Assembly (NCBI RefSeq): GCF_001476905.1
Contig: NZ_LDTE01000029.1
Location: 1 to 64,000, forward strand
Origin: Sphingomonas sanguinis
Lineage (GTDB): Bacteria; Pseudomonadota; Alphaproteobacteria; Sphingomonadales; Sphingomonadaceae
Direction of reading: 5' to 3'
Length of the DNA stretch: 64,000 bases
A program made the translations under genes and the position numbers. The notes under the pieces were generated by a model. It searched no databases. It saw nothing but the letters and a program-made list of their open reading frames with translations, and was not told the origin of the DNA. Of the stretch, positions 1-8,410 are shown piece by piece; the stretch's first letter is position 1, and each line of letters opens with the position of its first letter.

Positions 1-30
1 CCTCCCCCGGCCCCTCCCGCTTGGGGGAGG
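1..30. terminator. Possible terminator hairpin or small palindromic repeat
   Basis: CCTCCCCC at 1-8 pairs with GGGGGAGG at 23-30. It lies just downstream of the leftward response-regulator gene, so it could end that operon. The window starts here, so any T-run beyond it cannot be seen. Similar CCTCCCC palindromes occur elsewhere in the window and may be a dispersed repeat. Confidence 0.35.
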
Positions 31-61
31 GCAGGATGTCTCACCGAGCCTCCGGCCGGCA

Positions 62-448
62 TCATTCCGCCGCCCGGTCAGCCTCCTCTGGCCCCGACAC
101 CGCCATCGACAGGGTACGGCGAAGCAGCGACGGCGAGCAGGGCTTGCCGCACACAGCCGCTCCCGGATAGCGCGATTGCAGCGCCTGTTCGTCGGCATGG
201 CCCGAATGGAAGATCAGGGGCACGCCCGCTTCGCACAGTCGCTCTGCCGCCGGGAACACTTCTCCGTCACGCAGCCGCACGTCGAGGATCGCGCAGGCCA
301 GTTCGGGTTTGTCGCCGTCCAGATGCGCCAGCACATCCTCGACGCTGACATAGGGGCCATCGACCTGATAGCCGCCATCCTCGATGATGGACTGGAGATC
401 CAGCGCCACGAAGAACTCGTCCTCGACCAGCAAAATCGTCTTAGTCAT
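62..448 (-). CDS. Single-domain response regulator (HWE-kinase associated)
   Basis: This is a stand-alone receiver domain of 128 residues with no output domain. The acidic pocket is near the N-terminus (VEDE, residues 8-11), the likely phospho-acceptor Asp56 is in AILDVRLRDG, and the conserved Lys lies near residue 102 in CGKP. Its start overlaps the end of the upstream CheB-CheR-kinase gene by 8 nt, so the two are co-transcribed and probably translationally coupled. Receivers of this kind beside HWE kinases usually act as phosphate sinks or feedback regulators; LovR and the receivers around PhyR signalling are the known models. That role is inferred here. The domain call is secure, the partner is not. 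Confidence 0.9.
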   Translation of the reverse strand: MTKTILLVEDEFFVALDLQSIIEDGGYQVDGPYVSVEDVLAHLDGDKPELACAILDVRLRDGEVFPAAERLCEAGVPLIFHSGHADEQALQSRYPGAAVCGKPCSPSLLRRTLSMAVSGPEEADRAAE

Positions 449-3400
449 GCGACAAAATGCTCTCCGGCAAAGCTAGGCTGAGCAGGAAACGCCCGTCGAC
501 GCATTTCCGCTCCAACTGCGCACCCAATTGGCGAGATGAAGTCTGGACGAGCAGCGTGCCGAAGCCCTTGCCCGCCTCTTCGTCGGGAAGCGTCCCGCCG
601 GTTTCCGCCCATGTCAGGTGCAACTGCCTGTCGCCCAGCGTCCAGCTGACCGCCAGTTCGCCCGAGGGCTTGGCCAGCGCGCCATATTTGACCGAGTTCG
701 TCGCCCATTCGTGCAGGATCAGCGCCAGCGGCGACAGGCACCGCCGGTCGACCAGCAGCGTCGGGCCATCGATATGGATGGTCGACTGTCCCTGATACGG
801 CGCGATCGTCGCTTGCACCAACGAGCCCAGATCGATCGCCTGCTGCTCTCCGGCAGGCGATGCGAGCGAATGGGCGCGGCCCAGCGTCGCGATCCGTTCC
901 CGCACGTCGTCGGCCATCTCGGTCACGTCGTCATGCGAGCGCGACGCGGCCGACACGATGCCGGAGATGATCGCGAACAGGTTCTTCACCCGGTGGTTCA
1001 TCTCGCGCAGCATCAGCTCGCGCGTCTCGGCGATCGCATATTCGGCGGTCACGTCGATCGATACGCCGACCATCCGGTGCGGCGCCGACGCGGTGACGAC
1101 CCGGCCAAAGCCCTTGATCCAGCGTTCCTTGCCGTCGAGGTCTAGGCGGAAGGTCATCTCGAAATCGCCGCGCCCGGCCATCGCTTCGGCTAGCGCCAGT
1201 TCGACGCCGGGCCGGTCTTCGGGCACGATCCGGTCGAACACCTGCGCCACGCGGTCGGCATCGTCCTGCTCGCCGAAGCCGAAGAGGTGGCGGCCGGTTT
1301 CGTCCAGAATGATCTCGCCGGTGCCGCTACGATACTCCCACACACCGATTCCGCCCGCCTTGATGGCCAGGTCCAGCCGCTCGCGCTCGGCGGCGAGTTC
1401 GCGTTCCATGCTGAGCGCATCGGTGATGTCGGTCAGGACCAGCGTCGCGCCGTCGATGCCGTCGCCCTGGGTGCGATAGGGGAGGATGCGCAGCGATAGC
1501 GTCCGCTCACCGTCGCGCGTCGTGACCCGTTGCTGCGTCGGGCCGCCGCCGCCCGCGACCTCGGCCGCGCCGTCCAGATAATCGGTGTTGGACAGCCGCG
1601 TCGACACATCGGCGAGTAACCGCCCCCTGTCGCTGGGCTGCAACGGGAAGATCGACCGTGCCGCCTCGGTATAGCTGCGGATGCGCAAATTCCGGTCGAG
1701 CACCACCACCGCCAGGTCGGTCGATTCAAAGAAGTTGCGCAGGTCGGAATTGGCGATGGTCAGCTGATCGACCTTGGTCTTCAGCTCGTCGTTGACGGTC
1801 GACAATTCCTCATTGGTCGATTGAAGCTCCTCGTTCATCGACATCATTTCTTCGTTGGAGCTCTTCAGCTCCTCATTCGCCGTCTCCAGCTCCTCGACCG
1901 TCGAGCGCAGCCGGTGGCGGGTCAGGCGAAGTTCGTCCTCCAGCGCCTCGATATGATCGTCGCCGGGCTCCAGATCGGCCAGGTCGCTCGCCTCGACCGG
2001 GCTGAACGGTGCGCTGTCACGGAACAGGAACAGCAGCGATCCGTCGGTCATGGGATCGCAGACAACCTCGACCTTCTGGACGCCAAACTCGGTCGTGACC
2101 GCCACGTCGCGCGCCGCGATCCGCTTGCGTGCGTCGCGGGCCTGACGGAGCATCGGGCCGATCACCTCGCGCAGGCCGGGGCGCGCCAGCGTCACCGCGC
2201 TCGATCCGCCCGCACGAGTCACGGGGAAGTTGAAATAGCGGCTGAGCTTGCCGAACGCCGCCAGGATGGCGCCGTCCTGGTCCACCACCATGCTGGGCGG
2301 GGCATAGCGATCGACGATGCGGCGCATCATCATGCTCTCGTCGCTGCTCACCGCGCTGCCGTCACGCTCCCCCCGTTCGCCGCGCCGACGCGGGCTGCGG
2401 TTCATGCCGCCGGGCAGGTCGATGGGGTAGGAAGGTGACCCCGGCGACCGCTCGAACAGCCGCGCATGGCCGTCGATCGCGGGGAAGAGATGGTCGAACC
2501 GCCCGACGCTCTCCGACGGGCCTAGGAACAGGTAGCCGCCCGGACGCAGCGCATAATGGAGTAGCGGCAGCACCGATTGCTGCAACCGGTCGTCGAAATA
2601 GATCAGCAGGTTCCGGCACGATACCAGGTCGATCCGCGAAAAGGGCGGGTCCTTGACCAGGCTGTGGTTGGAAAAGCGGATCATGTCGCGGATCGACGCG
2701 GTGATGGTGAACCGCTCGGCATGCGGCATGGTGTAGCGTTCGCGCAAAGGCGCCGGGATGTCGGCCAGCGCCGAGGCCGGATAGCTGCCCTCGCGCGCGA
2801 TCTGCAGCATCTGTTCGTCGATATCGGTCGCGAAGATCTGCACCGCCAGCGGCTGTCCGGTTTCGCGCGCCGCTTCGGCGAACAGCATCGCGATGCTATA
2901 CGCCTCCTCGCCGCTGGAACAGCCCGGCACCCAGATACGGATATCCTCGTCCGGGTCGCGATTGCGGGTCAGCGGCTCGATCGCCTTGGTGCGCAACGTC
3001 TCGAACAATTCGGCATCGCGGAAGAAGCGCGTGACGTTGATCAGCAGGTCGCGGAAGAGCGCTTCGCACTCGTCGGCATCGCTCTTCACCCGCGCCAGAT
3101 AGGCCGATCCGGTGCCGATGCCGAGGACGTGCATCCGCCGCTCCACCCGGCGGACCAGCGTCGTGCGCTTATAGCCCGAAAAGTCGTGGCCGACCGCATT
3201 GCGCAGCACCCGGCACAGATCGTCGATATGATCGGCGACGACCTCCGCCTCATGCTCCTTGGGCTCGCCCGAGCGGCGCGAGAAGAAGGCGTGGAGGCAG
3301 TCCAGGATCTCGCTGGGCGGCTTGACGAAATCGACCAGGCCGGTGCCGACCGCCGACAGGGGCATCCCGTCATAGCGGGCGGTCTCGGGCTTCTGGACGA

Positions 3401-3890
3401 CACCGACGCCGCCATGTTCCTTGATCGCGCGCAGGCCCGTCGTGCCGTCCGCGCCGGTGCCCGACAGGATAACGCAGGCGGCATTGGCCTGCTGGTCGCT
3501 GGCCAGCGACAGGAAGAAATCATCGATCGGGCGGCGAAGCCCGCGCGGCTGGACGAAGTCGGTCAGCTCCAGCACGCCGCCGCGAATGGCGAGGCCCCGG
3601 CCCGGCGGGATGATATAGACGCGGTCGGCCTCGATCCGCTCCAGCCCCTCGCACTGGCGCACCTCCAGATTGGTGTGGCGGTCGAGCAACTGGGCCAGCA
3701 TGGACTCGTGATTGGGGTCGAGATGCTGGACCACGACGAACGCCATGCCGGTCGGCGCGCGCGCGGGCGTCAGCATTTCGCGCAGCGCCTCCAGCCCACC
3801 GGCCGAGGCACCGATGCCGACGACCGGAACCGGCGCGCCGCCGCGATCCTGGGTCGCCTCCGGTTGCGATGCGGGTGCGTGGTTGCTCAT
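441..3890 (-). CDS. CheB-CheR-PAS-HWE histidine kinase fusion
   Basis: A 1149-residue cytoplasmic fusion. Residues 20-200 are a CheB methylesterase with an intact triad (Ser29 in GASAGG, His56 in VQHL, Asp148 in GTGADG) but no N-terminal receiver. Residues 215-480 are a CheR methyltransferase with the SAM loop GCSSGEEAYS (324-332). Residues 648-715 form a Glu/Asn-rich coiled coil. Two PAS-like domains follow (about 718-825 and 840-950). The C-terminus is an HWE/HisKA_2 kinase with phospho-acceptor His966 in REMNHRVKN and the family's W-x-E at LTWAE. No membrane segment or signal peptide is seen. The gene lies between a LOV protein (4-nt ATGA overlap upstream) and a receiver. HWE kinases commonly feed the PhyR-NepR-EcfG stress response. 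No chemoreceptor or other chemotaxis gene is nearby, so a signalling role is likelier than classical chemotaxis. Confidence 0.92.
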   Translation of the reverse strand: MSNHAPASQPEATQDRGGAPVPVVGIGASAGGLEALREMLTPARAPTGMAFVVVQHLDPNHESMLAQLLDRHTNLEVRQCEGLERIEADRVYIIPPGRGLAIRGGVLELTDFVQPRGLRRPIDDFFLSLASDQQANAACVILSGTGADGTTGLRAIKEHGGVGVVQKPETARYDGMPLSAVGTGLVDFVKPPSEILDCLHAFFSRRSGEPKEHEAEVVADHIDDLCRVLRNAVGHDFSGYKRTTLVRRVERRMHVLGIGTGSAYLARVKSDADECEALFRDLLINVTRFFRDAELFETLRTKAIEPLTRNRDPDEDIRIWVPGCSSGEEAYSIAMLFAEAARETGQPLAVQIFATDIDEQMLQIAREGSYPASALADIPAPLRERYTMPHAERFTITASIRDMIRFSNHSLVKDPPFSRIDLVSCRNLLIYFDDRLQQSVLPLLHYALRPGGYLFLGPSESVGRFDHLFPAIDGHARLFERSPGSPSYPIDLPGGMNRSPRRRGERGERDGSAVSSDESMMMRRIVDRYAPPSMVVDQDGAILAAFGKLSRYFNFPVTRAGGSSAVTLARPGLREVIGPMLRQARDARKRIAARDVAVTTEFGVQKVEVVCDPMTDGSLLFLFRDSAPFSPVEASDLADLEPGDDHIEALEDELRLTRHRLRSTVEELETANEELKSSNEEMMSMNEELQSTNEELSTVNDELKTKVDQLTIANSDLRNFFESTDLAVVVLDRNLRIRSYTEAARSIFPLQPSDRGRLLADVSTRLSNTDYLDGAAEVAGGGGPTQQRVTTRDGERTLSLRILPYRTQGDGIDGATLVLTDITDALSMERELAAERERLDLAIKAGGIGVWEYRSGTGEIILDETGRHLFGFGEQDDADRVAQVFDRIVPEDRPGVELALAEAMAGRGDFEMTFRLDLDGKERWIKGFGRVVTASAPHRMVGVSIDVTAEYAIAETRELMLREMNHRVKNLFAIISGIVSAASRSHDDVTEMADDVRERIATLGRAHSLASPAGEQQAIDLGSLVQATIAPYQGQSTIHIDGPTLLVDRRCLSPLALILHEWATNSVKYGALAKPSGELAVSWTLGDRQLHLTWAETGGTLPDEEAGKGFGTLLVQTSSRQLGAQLERKCVDGRFLLSLALPESILSHD

Positions 3891-4447
3891 GGAAAGGCTG
3901 CTCTGTCGAGGTCCGACAGGGTCAGCTTGGCCTGGGCGATGGTCGCGGCGGTGTTGGCGATGGCGGTCAGCGATCCTTCGAGCACCATGCCGCTTTCGGC
4001 CAGGATCGGCGTCAGCTTGCCCAGGGTGCGGCCGAGTTCGGCGTCATAGGCGGTCAGGCGCTCGGGCTGCGACCGGCTGACATCGAATTGCGAGGCGAAG
4101 ATATAGGGCATGTCGCCGCCCAGCAGCCGCAGCTTGGACATGTAGAGCAGATTGACGAAGGGCGAACCGTCCTTGCGGAAATTGATCAGCATGGTGCGCA
4201 CGTTGAGTTGCCGGTCATTGGCCAGAAACTCCCGAATTCGCTCGCGCGCTTCGACATTGTCGGCGTCGCGTTGCAGCATTCGACAGTTATGACCGACCAT
4301 ATCCTCACTGGTGTAACCGGTCAGCTGACGGAAACCATGATTGATGAAGATGAGGGGGTTGTCGGCCCGCGCGTCGGCCAGAGCCAAGGCGATCGGAGAC
4401 TGGTCCAGATAGGCGGCCAGATGGCCCGGAATTTCAATGTGGTTCAC
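3887..4447 (-). CDS. Short LOV-domain blue-light photoreceptor
   Basis: A PAS/LOV protein of about 186 residues with no kinase or DNA-binding output. The flavin-adduct motif is GHNCRMLQ, a one-residue variant (Phe to Met) of the canonical NCRFLQ. Downstream LOV positions are present as NFRKDG and FASQFD (chromophore-contacting Asn and Gln). About 70 helical residues follow and could dimerise or contact a partner. The GTG at 4447 is preferred because AGGAG lies about 11 nt upstream; an in-frame TTG at 4498 is the longer alternative. It is first in the operon and overlaps the CheB-CheR-kinase gene by ATGA, so it probably supplies light input to that kinase in trans. That interaction is inferred. 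Confidence 0.88.
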   Translation of the reverse strand: MNHIEIPGHLAAYLDQSPIALALADARADNPLIFINHGFRQLTGYTSEDMVGHNCRMLQRDADNVEARERIREFLANDRQLNVRTMLINFRKDGSPFVNLLYMSKLRLLGGDMPYIFASQFDVSRSQPERLTAYDAELGRTLGKLTPILAESGMVLEGSLTAIANTAATIAQAKLTLSDLDRAAFP

Positions 4448-4579
4448 AAAATATCTGGCTCCTCGACGCGCATTCGCATGGCGTCCGTCCCTCCGCAAGG
4501 GTCGAGATGACCCATCGTCCCCGAAATGATCACCGAGATTAACCCGCCAGCCCGCTTGCGCGTTCCCGGCTGAGTGCCC

Positions 4580-6508
4580 TCAGCGCAGCCCTGTGACGAT
4601 GGGCGATGGGGCGGGCACCGGGCGTGGGCCCAGCCAGGCCTGGCGGAAGCGCGCCTGTTCGGGCGTCAGGGCCTGGCCGAGCCCCTCGTTGCGGACGATC
4701 TCCATCGTGGGATCGGCGGCCAGGGTCAGCGTCCCGTTCCGCTCGCCGCCGCGTTGGCGGTAGACGATCGCCAGTCTGTCACTCGGGGCATGACGGTCGA
4801 TCAGCGCCGCCCAGGCCTCGGGCGTGGTCACCGGCGTGCCGTCGACGCTGACGATCTGGTCGCCTTTGTCGAGCCCGGCCTCGTAAAAGGGCGTGCCGGG
4901 CGCGGTCGGCGTGGCTAGCGACAGGCCCGCATCGCCCTTGATCGGGCTGGGCCCCGCCCAGGCCTTGCCCGGTCGCGCGGTGCGTAGCGTCAACCCCGCC
5001 TGTGCGAGCAGCGGCGCGAAGTCGGGCAGGCCGCTGGCGGTCACGCTGCGCGCGAAGAAGCGGTCGGCAAAGGCCTGGTCCCCGGTCACCTGCGCCAGCG
5101 CGATACGCAGGTCATCGGGGCGGTAACTGCGCTCCGGGTTGCCGTGGTTGCGCCACAGCTGGCGCATGTAATCGTCGAGCGACAGCTGCGGGAAGTGCTG
5201 GCGCAACTCCAGGTCCAGCGCCAGCGCGATGACCGCGCCGTACGGGTAGTAGGAGACGAAGATATTGGGGGTGGTCGGGTCGATCGACTGGGCCGCATCG
5301 ACGAAGGGGGCGCGCAGGCTCATCTCCTGCGGTCCGCCATAGCGTCGGGCCGGCGTGTTGATCAGGCCGTTCAGCGTGCCCGACAATTGCTTGATGTAAT
5401 CGTCCAGCGGCATCACGCCCGCGCGCACCACCGCCAGCGGCCCGTAATATTGGGTAAAGCCCTCGGCCAGCCACAGCGACGGCGTGGCGTTGGCACGGGT
5501 GAAGTCGAACGGCTCCAACTCGGCGGGACGGATACGCTCGACATTCCAGGCGTGGAAGAATTCGTGGCTCAGCGTCTGGATCTGCGAAAAATTGGCGGCG
5601 GCCAGCGATCGCGCCTGGCTGATCACCGTGGAGTTGCGATGCTCCATGCCGTCACCGCTGATCTGCGGCATGTAATCGGCCAGGAAGGTGTAGGTGCCAT
5701 AGTCGAAGGGCGGCGGCGCACCGAAGACGGCAATATGCTGCGCGACGACCTTTTGCGCCATGGCGGCGAACCGGTCGAGATCGGCGGGCGTCCCGTCATG
5801 ATGCACGGTCAGGCGAATGCTGTAGCGTTTCGCGCCGTCCGCCACCGTCCAGCTGCGCGCGTCCCAGGCGGACAGCTCGACGGGGCTGTCCATGAAATAT
5901 TGCAGGTCGCGTGCGGTGAAGACATTGGCATCGTCGGTCGGCACCATCTGCGTCGCGATCTTCCAGCCCGGCGCGGGATGGAAGCGGACGCGTACCGGCC
6001 GCGCGTCCTGACCGACCGCCCAGAGGAAGGTGGCGGGGATGTTCAGCCGCGCATGGGTGGGATCGATCTGCGCATAGGTGCCGTCACCCCGGTCACCGAA
6101 CAGCGTGTAGCGGACGGTCACCGTGCCATCATGAGCGGGCACGGTCCAGCCATAAGGATCGGTGCGCTGGACGGCCAGCGGACGGCCCGCCCTATCGACG
6201 GCGGAGACTGAATACACGTTCTTGGCGAACTCATGCAGCGCGTAGCGTCCGGGCGAGGAGCGCGCCATCTGGAAGCGAACCGGCCCGGCGGGCAGATCGC
6301 GATAGGTGACGCTGACCTGCGCCTCGTGATGCTGGGCGCGCGGGAAGGCGATATCGTAGTCGACGGCTGTCGGTGCGGTCTGGGTGGGAGCCTGGGGAGT
6401 GGAGCGGCTGCGCGCCGCAACGTGCGGCGTATTTTGGACCCAAGCCGTGGCGGGAAGCAGCCCGCCCAGCGCAAGTCCGATCGTTGCTGCTATCGTTCCG
6501 TTGCGCAT
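4580..6508 (-). CDS. M61 family metallopeptidase (glycyl aminopeptidase type) with PDZ
   Basis: A 642-residue exported zinc peptidase. An N-terminal signal peptide (hydrophobic stretch up to about residue 25) is followed by the beta-rich M61 N-domain. The catalytic domain carries HEFFHAWN (HExxH plus Trp) and the third ligand Glu in LAEGFTQYY. A C-terminal PDZ domain contains the loop AGLDKGDQIVSVDG. M61 enzymes of proteobacteria remove N-terminal Gly or Ala from peptides in the periplasm. It is monocistronic: 81 nt separate it from the LOV operon, and the upstream gene lies behind a 161-nt gap. The ATG at 6508 has GAGGATG just upstream. Confidence 0.92.
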   Translation of the reverse strand: MRNGTIAATIGLALGGLLPATAWVQNTPHVAARSRSTPQAPTQTAPTAVDYDIAFPRAQHHEAQVSVTYRDLPAGPVRFQMARSSPGRYALHEFAKNVYSVSAVDRAGRPLAVQRTDPYGWTVPAHDGTVTVRYTLFGDRGDGTYAQIDPTHARLNIPATFLWAVGQDARPVRVRFHPAPGWKIATQMVPTDDANVFTARDLQYFMDSPVELSAWDARSWTVADGAKRYSIRLTVHHDGTPADLDRFAAMAQKVVAQHIAVFGAPPPFDYGTYTFLADYMPQISGDGMEHRNSTVISQARSLAAANFSQIQTLSHEFFHAWNVERIRPAELEPFDFTRANATPSLWLAEGFTQYYGPLAVVRAGVMPLDDYIKQLSGTLNGLINTPARRYGGPQEMSLRAPFVDAAQSIDPTTPNIFVSYYPYGAVIALALDLELRQHFPQLSLDDYMRQLWRNHGNPERSYRPDDLRIALAQVTGDQAFADRFFARSVTASGLPDFAPLLAQAGLTLRTARPGKAWAGPSPIKGDAGLSLATPTAPGTPFYEAGLDKGDQIVSVDGTPVTTPEAWAALIDRHAPSDRLAIVYRQRGGERNGTLTLAADPTMEIVRNEGLGQALTPEQARFRQAWLGPRPVPAPSPIVTGLR

Positions 6509-6669
6509 CCATCATCCTCAGCGTTTCGAGCGGCAGGTTTAAGCGAGGCACGGGGGCATGGTCTATCGCTTTATCGATCTAGGAATCGACAATAGACGAC
6601 GTGAAAAATTGGCAAATGTGCCTCGCTCAATATTCTGGGTACTGGCCAAAAACGATGAGAGTCATTCAA

Positions 6670-7131
6670 TCAAAGAATGCGAAAGCTCGTGAAGTCAGGT
6701 ACGGGTAACCAGTGTGAATGCCCATCTCCAGGGTCTGGATGAGGGCGCTTGTCAATGCCTTTTACGTGTATCTGTCCGCGCGAAGATCTCTCCAGATCTA
6801 CCTGGACTACTTCGTCGCATATCTTTCCGGACATCTTTTTGCCCTTTCCTGTTTTTACCTCGATGGTGACGAGGCCATTGGAAAGATCATGTTCGCTTTT
6901 AACGTGGCTCACGATTGGTATGCCGAGATAGGTCGAGGCTACTAGTTCGCCGAGAGCTCCTACCACGGCCGCATGTTGCGGGCCTGAGTTGCCATTCGCC
7001 CAGTCCAGCAGCTTGGCGTGCTGTGTAAGGACAGTTTGAAGCGGATGTGGGTGCGGCGTTTTCATTTTTCCCGTCACCAAGACCGAATGTGCTTCATACC
7101 AGAAGGACGACTGGCTGCGAAGAGAAGGCAT
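6670..7131 (-). CDS. Unknown protein, possible PD-(D/E)xK nuclease-like fold
   Basis: A 153-residue protein that I do not recognise. A GALGELVAS helix is followed by HDLSNGLVTIEVKTGK. The order Glu-helix, Asp, Glu-x-Lys is how the PD-(D/E)xK restriction-like fold often looks, but this is a motif guess only. Base composition and codon use are clearly more AT-rich than in the neighbours, suggesting acquired DNA. It sits alone between the M61 gene and tRNA-Cys. The start is uncertain: ATG 7131 has GAGAAGG close upstream, and ATG 7065 is an alternative giving 131 residues. Confidence 0.6.
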   Translation of the reverse strand: MPSLRSQSSFWYEAHSVLVTGKMKTPHPHPLQTVLTQHAKLLDWANGNSGPQHAAVVGALGELVASTYLGIPIVSHVKSEHDLSNGLVTIEVKTGKGKKMSGKICDEVVQVDLERSSRGQIHVKGIDKRPHPDPGDGHSHWLPVPDFTSFRIL

Positions 7132-7443
7132 CTAGCCTTCTCGCCCTTGATCTGCACTTTTAATATTCGGCCGCGAGAGGAGGGCCAAGGTGTCCCAGAG
7201 ACATTGATCGCCGAGGCTGAGTGCAAATGAGCAATATTTGTAATTTGGGTTATTATCGAACCTTCGTCCGAGCCAGGAGGTGCGAAAAAGGAGTAGAGAT
7301 CAGTATGCATATGCTTCCTTCCGAAAGCATTTAATGCTCTGCAGCTATTATTGATTGATTAAGGCGGTGATCCCGATTTGACGCCGCATGATCTCATTTT
7401 TTTTGGTCATGAGGGCGTTTGTGCGTTATGTCGCACAAACGCT
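7132..7443. other. AT-richer intergenic region between unknown gene and tRNA-Cys
   Basis: About 310 nt with no convincing gene. It holds the upstream region of the unknown leftward gene, a T-run at 7397-7404 and the perfect inverted repeat at 7415-7442. A short rightward reading frame at 7018-7230 has no coding signature. The low GC matches the adjacent unknown gene, so both may have arrived together. Confidence 0.5.
7415..7442. repeat. Perfect 11-bp inverted repeat next to tRNA-Cys 3' end
   Basis: GCGTTTGTGCG (7415-7425) and CGCACAAACGC (7432-7442) are separated by 6 nt, and the repeat ends two bases from the encoded CCA of tRNA-Cys. As an RNA it would be a strong stem just after the tRNA. 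It lacks a T-run on the tRNA strand, so it may be a processing or rho-assisted end rather than a classical terminator. Confidence 0.7.
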
Positions 7444-7517
7444 TGGAGGCGCGACCGGGAATCGAACCCGGGTGCAAGGATTTGCAGTCCTCTGCGTCAC
7501 CACTCCGCCATCGCGCC
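7444..7517 (-). tRNA. tRNA-Cys (anticodon GCA), CCA encoded
   Basis: Read on the minus strand, the acceptor stem GGCGCGA pairs with TCGCGCC. The anticodon loop CTGCAAA gives anticodon GCA, and the T-arm has GGTTCGATTCC. The discriminator base is U, as is characteristic of tRNA-Cys, and CCA is encoded (TGG at 7444-7446 on the plus strand). The total is 74 nt with CCA. It stands alone, flanked by an inverted repeat on its 3' side and the pcm-like promoter region on its 5' side. Confidence 0.97.
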
Positions 7518-7735
7518 TCGATGCGTGGGAGGCGGGCATGTGTGCGGTTTTTCGTGCGACGTCAACAGGGGATTGGGGCATCGCTCTGAAAAAGTCCGAC
7601 TCGTTTACGGCATCTGGGTGACATCATATTCTCTCATCGCTGTCGGCTTGGCGGAAAAGCCCCCGCGCGATAGAAGCGGCGGGAACCAATTTAGTGTATT
7701 GCGCAGCTAAAACGGTTGTGCGACAGGGATGGGCC

Positions 7736-8404
7736 ATGATGACGACCAGCAATGACTCCTCGAATTTCGACGCGATGCGCCACGCCATGGTGGCGAGCCA
7801 GTTGCGGACGACCGCGGTCAGCGACCAGCGTGTCGTCGCCGCGATGGCGCGGGTTCCGCGCGAAGTCTTCACGCCCGAGGGCTTGCGTCCCGTCGCCTAT
7901 CGCGATGGCACGCTGGACCTGGGGCAGGGGCGTGCGATCAATTTGCCGATGGCGACCGGCCGGCTGCTGACCGAGGCGTATCTGGAAGCGGGCGACCGTG
8001 TCCTGCTGATTGGCGCGGCTACTGGCTATACCGCCGCGCTGCTGACCGAGATCGTCGCGGGCGTCGTCGCAGTCGAGGAACAGGCCGAGCTGGCCGCCGC
8101 CGCGCGCACCGCGCTGTCGGGCGAGGCCAAGGTCGAGATCGTCGAAGCGCCGCTGAACGCGGGCCACCCCGCCGGTGCGCCCTATGACGTGCTGATCATC
8201 GACGGCGCGGTCGAGGAACTGCCCGCCGCGCTGGTCGAGCAGGTCAAGATCGGCGGTCGCATTGTCACCGGCCTGGTCGAAAACGGCGTGACCCGCTTGG
8301 CCAGCGGCCGCCGGACCGAGGGCGGCCACGGCGTGCGCGCCTTTGCCGATGCCGAATGCACCATCCTGCCGGGCTTTGCCCGTCCTCGCGCCTTCCAATT
8401 CTGA
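7736..8404 (+). CDS. Protein-L-isoaspartate O-methyltransferase family protein
   Basis: A class I SAM methyltransferase of the PCMT family, about 222 residues. The SAM-binding loop is LLIGAATGYTAALL, followed by the acidic VVAVEEQ and the later strand VLIIDGAVEELP. The family N-terminus appears as MVASQLR and VPREVF. Classical Pcm repairs isoaspartyl residues; many alphaproteobacterial copies next to tolC are diverged, so the substrate is unproven. ATG 7736 or the adjacent ATG 7739 is chosen over the upstream in-frame TTG at 7694 because ACAGGG precedes it. It is followed 6 nt later by a TolC-type channel gene, so the two form an operon. Confidence 0.88.
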   Translation: MMTTSNDSSNFDAMRHAMVASQLRTTAVSDQRVVAAMARVPREVFTPEGLRPVAYRDGTLDLGQGRAINLPMATGRLLTEAYLEAGDRVLLIGAATGYTAALLTEIVAGVVAVEEQAELAAAARTALSGEAKVEIVEAPLNAGHPAGAPYDVLIIDGAVEELPAALVEQVKIGGRIVTGLVENGVTRLASGRRTEGGHGVRAFADAECTILPGFARPRAFQF

Positions 8405-8410
8405 GGGACC

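Noticed and set aside
441..3890. Chemotaxis methylesterase/methyltransferase pair as part of a chemotaxis cluster
   Set aside because: CheB and CheR domains are fused to a kinase and there are no chemoreceptor, CheA or CheW genes nearby; a signalling kinase is the better call.
2577..4049. Long rightward open frame opposite the CheB-CheR kinase gene
   Set aside because: Antisense shadow of a GC-rich gene; no family signature, low-complexity Arg/Asp/Ala composition.
6600..7520. Integrated element with att sites at tRNA-Cys
   Set aside because: No second copy of the tRNA 3' end and no integrase found nearby, so only composition supports transfer.
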